The notes below the pieces were generated by a model. It did not search any database. It worked only from the letters and a program-made list of their open reading frames with translations, and was not told the DNA's origin. Both the position numbers and the translations under genes were made by a program. Shown piece after piece: positions 44,001 to 55,700 of a DNA stretch of 64,000 nt. This stretch comes from Laburnicola sp. R22_1. Its lineage: Eukaryota; Ascomycota; Dothideomycetes; Pleosporales; Didymosphaeriaceae. Position 1 is the stretch's first letter, and every line of letters starts with the position of its first letter. The DNA lies in assembly GCA_014281115.1 (NCBI GenBank), contig JACONQ010000008.1, positions 248,001 through 312,000 on the forward strand, read 5' to 3'.

Positions 44001-46215
44001 CCTATTGCAGGCCTAAGTACCTATTAGTGACAAGCATCTGGCTCCTTTCGCTAGTGCTACTTTGCGCCTCATAGGTATAAAAGTCAATAGCTAGTCTTTC
44101 TCCTAGTCCTTTATTATTAATTCGCGGTGCTTAGCTAATTTGTTGCTAGATCTTTACTTTCCTATAGAAGTCGCATTAAACTATTATAACTCTCTTAACT
44201 CGCACCCCTTTAGCTTGCTGCACAAGATATTTAATAGCTACTAGTCTAGAGTGTCCTAGTCTCTTATGCTATAATTTGGCTAAGGCCCTTTGTGGTGCTC
44301 CTTTCGTTTGTAATATATTCTTGCGGATGTGATATAAAGTGGGTGGTAGCGAATTATACTCAAGTACCTATTAATTGTATATCTTAGATAGTTTTCCAAT
44401 AATCTTGTTGTCTAGTCCTTTTAGCGTAGTTGGGTCTGTTTGCGTATCCCACTAGATTCCTCTATGCCTTAGTAGTTAAAAGAAGACTAGGTTGCATAGG
44501 AGGTCTGGACAGATAGCCATATTATATAGAACCAACGTAGTTGTTTTATATTAGCCTCTTAGTGTTAAGTTAACAGAGCTATAGCCTTTTATTTATATCT
44601 TTGTATTGCTAGCCTATATATAATCTTCGGACGTAGGTAGACAGAAGTTGTAGATACGGTTGGGGTTGTTCGTAATATGGCAAGTTAATCCTAAATTAAG
44701 AATAAACAAGCGCTTTAGCAGGTAATTAGACACTTCTGTTTCTATTGGCGCTAATATAAACGCAGCGTTGACATTTAATATTCTCTGTCCCTCTAGTTAG
44801 TCCTCAGAGGACTTAAGGATCTTAGGTGTGGGCGTGTGCGATTGTTTAATATTTGGTGTTTTTAATCTTAGTCTGCTTTGTCCTCTTAACAGTCCTTAAA
44901 ATTCGGGATCGTGCTCGCGCTTCAATGCGACGAGTTCTTCGATCTTCTTATTTAGTTTCCACTACTTAGGAGCTTTGTCTGTATTAATATAGAAGCAATC
45001 CTAGAGTCCATGGCGATGTCCACACGCAGGACATTTAGCGCCTCCTGTTTTTGCAGGTTTTTAAACTAAGGATAAGTTCTTATTATCTTTTTAGTCATTA
45101 CGTTAATATTGGGGTCTGCCCTATTTTCTAGATAGTGCTGCTTCGGCATCAATGCCCTAGGTGGTTTTCTCACTTTTAGCAAGGTATAACGAGTTATCTA
45201 CCACAAATGCGGCCTTGTGCTTCCCTGTTCAAGGGGTTAGATAATTCAACATCATATGCTCTTAGAAGCGCTTTATTATTTCTTTCCAATTCATACCAGG
45301 TGTGAACCGTCCGCTATCCTAAAAGGTCGTAAACTAATTGGGCGCAACTTTGTTTACGGCAGTTAGAAAGTCCTTTGTAATTATATTAATCTATATTATC
45401 TTAGAAATATTGCTTATCTCCACTTCTATAGCTGCTTAATTATATTCAGCAAGCCATATATCCCAATTCGACGCGTTTCTTATTAGTCTAAGGGATGTAA
45501 GGTATTAGTCGCGGGCTCGTTCTCTCTCGAATCGTTTGTTAACGCCAACCGTGGCTTTAAGGTTCGTAATCCACTATCTTAGTGGTTAATCTAGGAGGCA
45601 GCAAGTGCGCTAAAGATGTGGGCTGACAGTAGCCTAAATATAAACAATAATTTGCTAGAGGCTTGTTTGCTCCTTTTTAAAATTATATCAATCGTTCTTA
45701 TACTGCTTAGCAAGAATCTTGTAATACTCAAGATCTTCTTTAAACGCCTTAAGTCCTACTACTAACAGTTTGGACTGCCTTATTAGGATGCTAACGTTCG
45801 CTGCTAGAGTATACCTATTAATTAGCGGCGCCCTTAGGGCTATAGGTTTAGGTTTCATTAGGATATTCGACATAGGATCGACTTTTGGCCAGATGCGATA
45901 TGCGACGCATCTAGACTAGAGCTGCATTATCCATGCCCTGTAGTCAGTGTGGTCTCGAAGGGTCACCATCAGGTCACGCTGGGGTAGTGCAGCCATTTTG
46001 GTATCAATTAAGGCAGTAAGACTCTTAATTATCAGATTTAATAGTTAAATGCGATAATGCGCCTTAATAGATAATAATGATTGTATTGTGTTTGTGTCCA
46101 CCGTGTTTGGCTAGTTCTAACTTCTTCGCTAGTGTGCCAAGCCAGGTGGTCCCTGCTTTATTGTACAGATCCAACCTCAACGCGCTTGTTCTATCTAACA
46201 GCTGCATATCTGACA
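41067..46215 (-). mobile_element. Full-length Ty1/copia retrotransposon (5149 bp)
   Basis: Two 186-bp LTRs (41067-41252, 46030-46215) differ mainly by C/T and G/A changes, and GTTAC is duplicated on both flanks (41062-41066, 46216-46220). In minus orientation each LTR starts TGTTAGATATGCAGCTG. The polypurine tract is the complement of CACCCCCTCAGCTT (41253-41266), the same tract as in the element at 1-1238. Confidence 0.95.
41267..46029 (-). pseudogene. copia gag-pol, RIP-damaged
   Basis: Read on the minus strand from right to left: a gag part (gag homology about 45245-45560), a zinc knuckle CPACGHRHGL (about 45010-45050), integrase (about 43200-44400), reverse transcriptase with VTNAFVHTSMD and YVDNII (about 42300-42600), and RNase H with TTKVELLALSQVAKEV and TKLRHVDIHNH (41516-41722). 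The order Gag-protease-integrase-RT-RNase H is that of Ty1/copia. Many TAA/TAG codons interrupt it. Confidence 0.9.
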
Positions 46216-46361
46216 GTTACATAAGAAGGGATAGGCCAGAATCTATACTACGATATAGTTATTTTCTGGTGCTGGTGGTAGGACTTATTGTTATTCGCGT
46301 TAGAACGCGTTGACTACCCTTAAATCGCATTAGACGCGCAACGGCTGTCGGCCGCCTAGCT

Positions 46362-46492
46362 GCTGGGGAACGACAGCCCATAAGCTGGGGAGCGACCACC
46401 TATAAGCTGGGGAGCAACCGCCCACAAGTTAGGGGGCGACCGCCTAAAAGTTAGGGAGCAACCGCGCAAAGCTAGGGGGCAGCCGCCTGTTA
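46362..46492. repeat. 22-bp minisatellite, six copies
   Basis: Units of the form GCTGGGGAGCRACCRCCYAYAA start at 46362, 46384, 46406, 46428, 46450 and 46471. It is markedly GC-rich in AT-rich surroundings and lies inside the 122-bp-TIR element. Confidence 0.9.
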
Positions 46493-46674
46493 GCTCTGGG
46501 TCGCTAAATTTTAGTGGGTCAGAAACAGTGGTATTTCGGTCCATTTCTGCTGCACAGCCACATTGGTGGTAGTGTATTGTAAACAGTGGTAGATGGGGAA
46601 TTATTACGCCAAGTAGTGGTAAGGCGGTCATTTGCCGCTTAATAAAATAATCAACTCGAGTGCAAAGTACGTTA

Positions 46675-48397
46675 TCTAATTTAGAAGATATCTCTGTATC
46701 TTTTTTATATATTTGCGCGTTGTGTCTAGTCCCCCTATAATTTTTATAGCGCCATAGAGCTAGTTAGGCTCTTTCTTAATTACTACTACTATAAGCCTTC
46801 TTTAATCGCTAAGGCGCCTGCGACGCCTTAGCAGCTACCTGCGCTACTGCAGTCCTATACTCTATAGTCCTACCCTGCTAGATCCGCTTTCTTTTGCGTG
46901 ATTTCCGCTTAGTTATTACTACTAATTGCTTCTTAAGCTTATGGACGCGGGCGGTTAAAAGAGCGTTTTAATGCAGCATAAGTTCACCACCTTTTATAAG
47001 CTAAGAGAAGCCAGCCTAAGCTGTAATAGGCAATTAAGTAAAGGAGTTGCTTACTAGCTTTAACTAGGATTTAAACTCGTGCGTATTACTTAGTGTTTTT
47101 AATTGCTATGGCGTCTTCTATAGTAGGGGTGCTAGTGGGGTACGCAGCTATACTTTAAGGCGATCTAACACTATCTACGCGTTAATAGGGATAAGGCCTA
47201 ATATCTTAAAGGCCTTATAACAGTTCTCTTCTATAAACACGTTAAAAAACGCGTCTTTAAAGGCTAGGAGGAAGCCTTTTTTATTAATGTAGAAGACGCG
47301 CCTGCGTGCTAAGTCTCTAACGCGCTAAGAGTACTTGCGCTTTAATAGCGAGAAGCAGATCATATTAAGTGGCTAGAGGACGTGCGATGAGTGAGGTGGC
47401 ATGCAGAGGGTGAGGATCTTGTTTTTAAGGCAGTAGTCCTTAAAATCCTAGTTAAGGTAGCTTTTGTGGCCGTCTAAAATAAGCAGTCTATACCCCCCTA
47501 CCTGGCGCGCCTTTGTATGCGCGTTAAAATGCTTTAACTACTCTAGACTAAGCATGTTGTTAGTCTAGCTATTCTTAGAGACTAAGAGCTTCTAATTACG
47601 CGGTATATCTGCCTTCTTGTACTACGCAGAGATATAGACGCGTCCTTTGTAGATAATAAAAGGTAGGATTACATATCTAGCAGCGCAGATGCTCTAGATA
47701 ATAGTAACCCACTTGCGATCACCTAGCTAAATAAGCTTAGGTTAAGCACGTCTCTGTGCGCCTATAACGACCTTTATTAAGCTAATAACGCCTATCTAAA
47801 AGCCAGTCTTGTTAAAGTTGTGTATATTATTATTATAGACGCTATACTTGGCTTTAGTATCCTCTACTAGCTTAAACCACGCGCCAATTATCTCTAGATC
47901 CTCCTAGAGTATTCTCTAGTGGTCTTTAGCTTAATTAAAGGCTATTTTAAGCTTAGCTAAGCGCGTTACAAAGCGCTTAGCCTAGCACTTGCTAATAGGC
48001 TAGCCACTACGTATACCTAGCAGTTTATTAGCTATATCTTTTACCTTATATAGCCAGGGCGCGAATCCTTGTAAATTAAGGTTAAGGATATATTAGACAA
48101 TTGTCTACTCTTTAGTTATAGTAAGTTTCTAAATCCCTAGTTAAGTTTAGGCGCGTGAAGTAATTCTGTAAAGCTAATTAGAGAGGCGCTAGTGTTTAAT
48201 ATTAAAGGTAGTAGCTACGCGTCGTAGGCTTTAAATTTAGCCAGAAGTATAGGCCTTAAGAGCAAGATTAATTCTGTCTTCTTAGTTAACTAATATTGTA
48301 TTGTATTGTAGAGATATATTAGAGTTACTAAAGTGTTAGTTATGCTAAGGAAAAGTGGCCGGCTCACTAATATAGCCGGCTCACTAATAGAATACGT
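46675..48397 (-). mobile_element. Second pogo/Fot1-like family, RIP-degraded
   Basis: The minus strand carries a DDE_1 transposase with stops: NFNKTGF near 47800-47830, LLDGHKSYLN near 47460-47490, TLCMPPHSSHVLQPLNM near 47370-47420. The right terminus (48355-48397) holds GCCGGCTCACTAATA twice, then ends AATACGT before TA (48398-48399). A matching left terminus is not found; the left side stops at the TA beside the pogo copy 2. The element is therefore probably truncated or rearranged on the left. The left coordinate is a limit, not a defined end. Confidence 0.7.
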
Positions 48398-48399
48398 TA

Positions 48400-50480
48400 G
48401 TAATAGTCTTTACCTAAAGAATAGAAAGTATATTATAGTGCTCTACAAGTATTATAAAAAGAAGTAATATATACTAAGTCTATAATATTATCTTTTTATA
48501 GGTTAACTATAAAAGGGGTGTTTAGTGCTACTTTATCTAGTTTTATTATAGGTTTAGTATTTTAAAATTAAACTCTTTAGATTAAAAAGTAAAATTAAAC
48601 ATATGTTAAGCACCTTACAGTAATAAGACTAGATGTGAAGAAACTATAGCCTAGTATAATAAGAGTTAGGAAAAAATTTCACACGTTATAATTCTACCTA
48701 ATAGAGTAGGTAGTAAGTAATAGAGGTTCGTCTCATTGTATGTGCTAGTCTAATAGGAACAAAGGATATAGCGCGGCTATAGGAAGCCGTATTACGTGCA
48801 TAGTGGGGTGGAACTAGGACTTATAAAAATAACAAACAACTACGCTGCACAAAGCACTATCCATACTATATTTATTAGACTAAAAGAAGTAAGTAAGCGA
48901 TGCAAACCAAAGACGAAGAGAAAGGAGCCCATGGATATCTTACTAATAGATAACGCAATATTTGGGTACTACGAAGTTTTATAGATAGAGGTCTTATACA
49001 AGCTAATTATCTAGTAAATAGGCGACGACTAAGCGTAGGAGTTGTGTCTAGGGTACATATATATGTACCTAACATACGTTTGCCAAATTAACTAAATTGC
49101 TAACTATAGTGTATAATGTCCGTGTTATTCTAATTAGACTAAACTTCTCTTTTCTTATGTGCATAAAGTACATTTATATTCACTATAGTTAAAGAAAAAA
49201 GATCTTTAATATAGATTTATTAAGTACTTTATTAAGTTTTATATAGTTTAATACGTGCTAAGACCGCTAAGCTCGCTTAGTAGTTTAAACGCGCGTTTTT
49301 TTGTAATTATCTTTTTACACTCTTTTTATTTACTAAGTAGTATTAGGAAAAGTTTTAAGTAAGTATAAGCACCTAGGGTACCTAGGGTACCTAAGTAGCT
49401 CTAAGCATACTTATATACGCCTACGCACTAAATACACTTAAAGCGCACTAGTAATACTACATTTTTTTTAGTGTGTGTGTATATATAAGGTTGTATAAGA
49501 ATACGCACCTATACTACTAGTGTATCTAGGGTACCTAGAGTATATAGAGCACCTATAGTATTTATACTATTAAAATAATACTAATTAATTAGTAAATAAA
49601 GCTCTTTAATTAGCTAGAATTTAAAAAAGCTTAGTAAGCTACTTAGTACTCTGCTTAGTAAGCTTAAAAAATATTTTTAAAGTATAAAGTTAAAGTCTTT
49701 TACTAGATAGTAATTACTAGTTAATATAATAGTATTATTTAGTAGCGTATTATATAGAACTTCTACCTAATCCTAAATTCTAGATTTTGTAGGTTTAAAA
49801 ATAGAAAAAATATAATTTTATAATTATTTAATATTTGCTTACCAAATACCTTTTTTAACTTTTTTCGCTCTGGCTTACACTAGGAGGCGGGGAGCCAAAA
49901 ATACGCGCGTTATTAACTTAGTTATGTGTATTTATATAGTATCTTATAGAGCTAGTATATAGAAAAAAGGTTATAGCTAGATTTTCTTTTACTATAGTAT
50001 AACTACGGAATATAGTTTTGTTTATAAAAAAACCCTTTTTTTAGTTTAAGATTAAAGTAGGTTAAGATAAAAGGTTATTATATACTATATATAGCACCTA
50101 ATTCTAATTAAAGAATCTTAAATATCTAATAATATAATAATAGTTTAAACTTTAAACTTACTTATATTTTACCTACGCTCTATAAGCTTTTAATCTATAT
50201 AAGGTTTACTTATAGCATATATAGTATACCTAGCTTATTACTACTACTATTATTAGTTATTCTAACTTAATAGTATTAATAGCTAGAAGAATCTTACAAA
50301 TCTATATAACACTTTTACTACACTAGAGCTTATTAATAAAGATCTTATTATCTTTCTTTTATATCCCCTACTAAAGAATTCTAGTACTAATAAGAAGTAA
50401 TTGCGTCTACTAAAGTAGAAATATAGTGCTATTATTCTTTATAAACTAAACTAGCTACTAGCCTAACTAGTTATAAGATA
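48400..50480. other. AT-rich region without recognisable genes
   Basis: TpA-rich throughout, with short repeats of ACCTAGGGT (about 49370-49395 and 49520-49560). The open frame 48796-48984 has no known domain. Probably mutated transposon DNA. Confidence 0.55.
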
Positions 50481-50884
50481 GTGGAGATTACAGTAATTCA
50501 TAGTAATATGGGTTGACTATGAGAAAAGAGGTGTCTTATTACTATGGAGGACCGAGGGCCTAAAGGTGTATGGGTGAGGCTAGGCATAAGGTTATTTCGG
50601 CCGAGGTTATGTGACTAAGAACCGACTATACAGCCATGCGGCAGTCTTACACACCCCCTTTAGATTGCCAATAGTAGTGATCTAAGAGATGCCAGGTCCT
50701 AAGTTAAAACAGATATGTGTGGTAATAAGAGATAAAGTTAAAATGGCGCAACAGGCAACAAATAACTCCTAACCTTAGTGAGGGGAAGAAAAAGGAGCTG
50801 TTAGTAGGTTCTTATATAGGCTGCTTGCTATAAAAGTTACCCTAAAACACTATAACAACAGTGTGAGTAAGCTAAAAGGTGCTA

Positions 50885-51745
50885 GACCAGAGGGGCGCGT
50901 AGCCATGTGCCTTATTAACATAGTGTTGGACCAGAGGGGCGCGTAGCCATATGCCTTATTAACAGTGTGAAATATAGTGATTTTGTGGACTGTGAGTGCA
51001 AGAATAGGGTGAGATTTATTAGTCACCTAAACCGCTAGGATAGAGTGAGACTAATAGGTCACCTAAGCTGTTTGTGTATAGGTTGGCGTCTAAGTGTCCT
51101 TAGCATATAGCCTATAATAGTAGATTAGGTCTGTTTTAATATAAAATTACTATAAGAAAGTAGTCTACCTAGGTACTAGCGTAAATAATTGTAACTGTTT
51201 TATATAGCTAGGCCAGCAAGTAAGGGCGTACCTTATAGGAGAGTCTGGTCTTAAAATAAGAAAAGGTGGGTCCTAGTCTAGTGCTAAGGTCTGCCCGTGT
51301 TCGTTATTAATATGAGCTGTCTTAATGACTCTAGTGTGATTAACTCTAGCGTAAGTGGGCGGAACTACTCCATATAGCTACGCTAGCACAAGGAGACAGA
51401 ACTCCTTACTAATACCTAGACTTGTGCCTTAGGTGTGTAGGTACTAAGAGAACTAATCTGCAGGATAGGTAGCTAATTTATCTAGGTGTAGACAGTTATT
51501 AGCTATTGTTAACTTCTTAATAGATAGTGCTCTACGTTAGACGTTAAGATTTTTTTTGCTAGAGCTGTAATACAACACATGTAAGGTCTTATTACTGTAA
51601 AATATAGGGAAAGTAGGGTGCTAGAATAGAGTAGTGCTTAGGGGCAATGTTAGACTAGAGGGGCGCGTGGCCATATGCCTTATTAATATGTAGAGATGGA
51701 GAAGTATTAGACTAGAGGAGCGCGTAGCTATAGGCCTCATTAACA
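50885..51745. repeat. 37-bp interspersed repeat, four copies
   Basis: GACCAGAGGGGCGCGTAGCC followed by ATRTGCCTTATTAACA occurs near 50885, 50929, 51653 and 51709. The last two are followed or preceded by GTGATTTTG- and AGTGAGATTTAT-type segments also repeated near 50975-51060. All lie in the spacer between RNase H and LTR of the outer copia. Confidence 0.75.
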
Positions 51746-52771
51746 TAGTAAAATATAGTGATTTTGGAGACTATGGGCGCAGGAATAGAGTGAGATTTAT
51801 AGGTCACCTAAACCGCCAATATTCTGCTATAAGGTCGCAGAGGTGGAAGAGCTTAAAGACTCTACTTATTTACCTATAATCTGCTTTGGAATAGGCTTAA
51901 GTTGTAAGAGCTTTAACTATTCCTAATACTTCTATTTAGGTAGAAGTTTTATAAGGCCGTTAGTAGGCTAAGAGTTAGTTTTAATATAAGCGGGAGTAAT
52001 AGTTTCTTATAGTGCCTATTTTTATAACTAATAGTAGTGTATATTTATGTGTTAAAGGGTTGTCTTTAGCTAAGGGAACTCTGTAACTAGTAGACGAATT
52101 GTCTATTTGTTGTTATAGTATATAGAGGGTTGTTTCTTAAAGTCTAGGTAGAGATTATTAAAGATTCTAAACCACTAGTAGTACTTAGTGTACCCTATAG
52201 AGAGTGAGATAAGTTTGGCTTTGGTAGTTAACTTAATAACGCAGTGTTAGAGTGTTGCTTTCTAGTTAATTAGACTGCTAAATAGGAAGAAGATGTAGTC
52301 TTGTAAGGACTTGCGGGTTGCCTTATAATTAGTGTAAGACGCGTTAGTTACGCTATAGAAGTTAGTCTCTTTGGTATCTTTTTGTGGGCGGGTAGGCATA
52401 TGAGGATAATAAGCTGTATTGCTATTTGCAGAAAAGAGAGTGGAGTAAGGAGTCTACTAAGGAAGAAAGGAGAGGGCGAGAGCTTTATCTTAAGGGTAGT
52501 AGTCTGTGCACCTAAATAAAACCTTCTACACACACTACTTCTAACGTAAGTTATATAGCTACACACCCCCCTAGCTGCGGTGTACCCACACTAAAGCTAA
52601 TACTTTGTACTATACTAGAATAGGTAGTAAATAATAGAATCTAAAGTAGAGTCCTCCTTAAGCTTCTTCTATAGATATCCTTTAACGTCTTGCATGCCAA
52701 GTTGCCTTATAAAGTTGGTGTGCTTTTAACGTACAAGGCTCTTAGTAAGTCCGTCAGCTGGCATCTAATTA

Positions 52772-55700
52772 TGTTAGTGTGGAGTACGATATCACATAAT
52801 ACCACCAACCTAATGTAGACTAGTTGCTGATCACGATTCTGCTACTTAAGCAGTTTCTCTGTTTAGCTTGTTACAATTAACTTAGTCTCTTATTTCTAAT
52901 TGCTACTCTACTTATCCCTTACAGTTATAAGCCTGGCCTACGCTTAATTCGACTACAGTTTACACTCTACCTACTTACTACACACGCGCTTTTTATAATA
53001 GAGATTAACTTAACAAGCTCTAGTTTGCCACAATAAGCAATAAAGAGGACAAGCTAATTGTTAAGAAGACAATTATCCTTAATAAGCTAAGTGATTAGTT
53101 GAAGTGGATCTTTCTGCGAAAGAGGACCGCTAAGGCATATAAGATCTAGGACTATTGTAACCCAGATTTAACAGTAGATACTATTAAGAAAATCTATAAT
53201 AAGAAACCTAAGGAGCGACTACTACACTTATTTAAAAAGGACAACACACCTAATAAAGCTTTAAGCATTATCTAGGGCGACAATAATATTAAACTAGACA
53301 AACTTACGAAATCTAAACAAGAGGACTACACCTTCTGGCATAGGTTCTACGCAACAAAGCTGGCAGCCTGGCAGAAGAAGGAGAACGCTCTTAATAACCT
53401 AACATAGGAGATTACAAGGACAATCGCCAGCAGGCATATCCCAATTATTAAGGATGCTAAAACACTCTACAAACAACTTATATAACTTAAGAAGATATTT
53501 TGTATATTAGTAGTAGAACGCAAGTATGAGTTGCTCGAGCAGTACGACAAGATTAAGAAGGTTCTATAATAATAGAAAATAGATGCTTAGTATAAGAGCT
53601 ACATCACTATCCTTCGCGACATAATCAAACTAAAACTACCTAAAGTCCAGGACTATCAAGCACAGCAGGACTTTCTTTAAGCAATTAGGGGAATTAATAA
53701 GTCCTTTGTCACGCACGAAATTCAGGAGATCACGCAAGCTAAGATAAACGGAACCCTATATATAGATCCTGTTGCACTAGTGGAGAACTATTAATAGTTC
53801 CAACGCACCTTAAACCCTGTAGCGTTAGCACTTAGAACATACGCCGTTTTAGGACGCCCTAGTCCAAACACTAATAGCAACACCCAGAAACGTACAGTCA
53901 CGTGCATCTGCGGGGAACAGCACTTGTTTAAGCAGTGCTCCTATGTGGTGCCTTCTCTCCAACCCGCTGGATGGAGGCCCAACCTAGTTGTCTTAGCCGA
54001 GTTTGATAGAGTTAGGAAACTAGGCAAAGGCAACCCTTTAAGCGCAGCTCTATTTGGAGCTAAGAAGAAAGCTAGTGAAAAGGCAGCTGCTGCCAATAAG
54101 AATAATTTCTTAATAGACACTAGTCACCCTCTATTAAATGCTTAAAACTCAACAAGAGCAGTTATGCACTGGCAAGGCAGCCAGAACGCAGCTTAGGTTA
54201 TTACTCCACTTAGTACAGCTGCTGTTTAATAGCCTCCACCGCCATTAATTAATAAGTGGATACTAGATCCTGGCTCCAATCTATATATCACAAACCATTG
54301 GCCAAAGACTTGGGAGAAGATCCGAGATGGACACCTAGATAATATCCTACTAGCTGGCACGCAAGCCCTGCAGATACATAAGTGGGGAAATGTTAAGCTG
54401 TTTATTAATACTCTAACTAGCGAACATTAAGTAACTATAACATAGGTAGCACTTATTCCCACGTTCTTTATATTAGTAGTGTCACTCTCACGCTATTAAG
54501 TAGTTAGTATTAAGTTCGACTTGGGACGTAGCTATCTCTATCTAAGGAGCGCTTTAATGGACATATTCTGCACACTTAATAAGCAGGGTGGCTATTAGGT
54601 TATAGACTCTAACAAGGCAACACGTCCGAACGCATTAGAGTTGTACACATTCGCGATTTAATTAAAGTTAGCTAAGCTAAGCTGTATAGAGCGCAAGTCT
54701 CTACAAGTCACTCCTATAGAAGCTTATTAGATGCTAGCTCATGCAGGACAACGCGCGGTTAAACACCTAGAGCAGGCAGTGGATAGTATTAAGCTTATTA
54801 CTAGCCCCCAAGCTCTATAATAGAGGGGATGTGAAAAGTGCATTAACTCTAAGCTTTCTAAGATTATTAGTTAACGCCCTTAACGCGAGCCTGCGACACG
54901 CCCCTTTGAACGTATTAGCATCAACCTTGTACAACTTAGAAAGATGGGTGAAGCTTGCTATAATAGGGACAAGTGGCTCTTACACGCTATGTGTCAATAT
55001 AGTAGATACTATTTAGGGAAGACTCTTTATAATAAGAAGAAGGAGACTCTAACGCGCTTAGTTTCACAGATACTAGCGCTTATACAGACTTAGTTTAACG
55101 CGATTGTTGTATACGTTCGCTGTGACAACAAAAAGGGTTATGCTGATCTCTAGGAGGTCTTTTAAGACCTGGGTATCACAGCTAAGCAACGTGCTGTTAG
55201 TGCAGAAGAGATAACTAGCCTGCCTAAGAAGGCTAGTAACCTTATTATCACTGCGGCAAGAGCTTTGCGGATTGAAGTAAATTTGCCTAAGGAACTAGCT
55301 AATAAGTTATGCCTAATGGCTATTTACATCCTTAATTGATTGCCAATAGAGGTTCTTGACTAGAAGACGCCCTACGAATATGTACGTAAGGTGAAGCCGT
55401 CTCTTGCACACATAGACGTTATTAGTGCTAAAGCCCTATTCCGTAATACCAAGGTGGCTAAAGGTGACAAGCTTGAGTTAAGGTCGATTACTAGATAGCT
55501 AGTTGGATACAAAGGAACGAATATCTTCTATGTATGGGTTCCTGGGGCTGACAGTGTTGTTCGAACACGTGATGTTGTCTTCGTACAAGACTAACGCTAC
55601 TCGGCTCTACAACTTAAGCCTATAACGGAGGAGATACGACGCGTAGTCAGAGTCCTTAATATTAATTCATTAGACAAGGAGAAAGATCCTGTTATTAAGC

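Larger units (their letters stand above)
40872..46637. mobile_element. Non-autonomous element with 122-bp TIRs and 10-bp target duplication (Mutator-like), interrupted by copia
   Basis: Inverted repeats 40872-40993 and 46516-46637, both 122 bp, start CGGCAAAWGACCGCCTTACC and differ by few bases. CTTAATAAAA is duplicated on both sides (40862-40871, 46638-46647). A 9-11 bp duplication and long TIRs are typical of Mutator-like elements, but no transposase is present. Without the copia and its 5-bp duplication the element is 612 bp. It contains a 22-bp minisatellite near the right end. Confidence 0.8.
38492..46672 (-). mobile_element. pogo/Fot1-type transposon, copy 2, RIP-mutated and interrupted by nested insertions
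   Basis: The left 66-bp inverted repeat (38492-38557) equals that of the copy at 14538 except for C-to-T and G-to-A changes. The right one is split: 40 bp at 40832-40871 and 25 bp at 46648-46672. TA flanks both outer ends (38490-38491, 46673-46674). The transposase runs on the minus strand; the complement of the zinc-knuckle end lies near 38660-38700 and NFDKSSFI-like residues near 40060-40090, with many stops. Three insertions (39567-39872, 40259-40476, 40872-46637) with their target duplications account for all extra length. The remaining 1871 bp fits copy 1 at 1872 bp. Confidence 0.92.
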
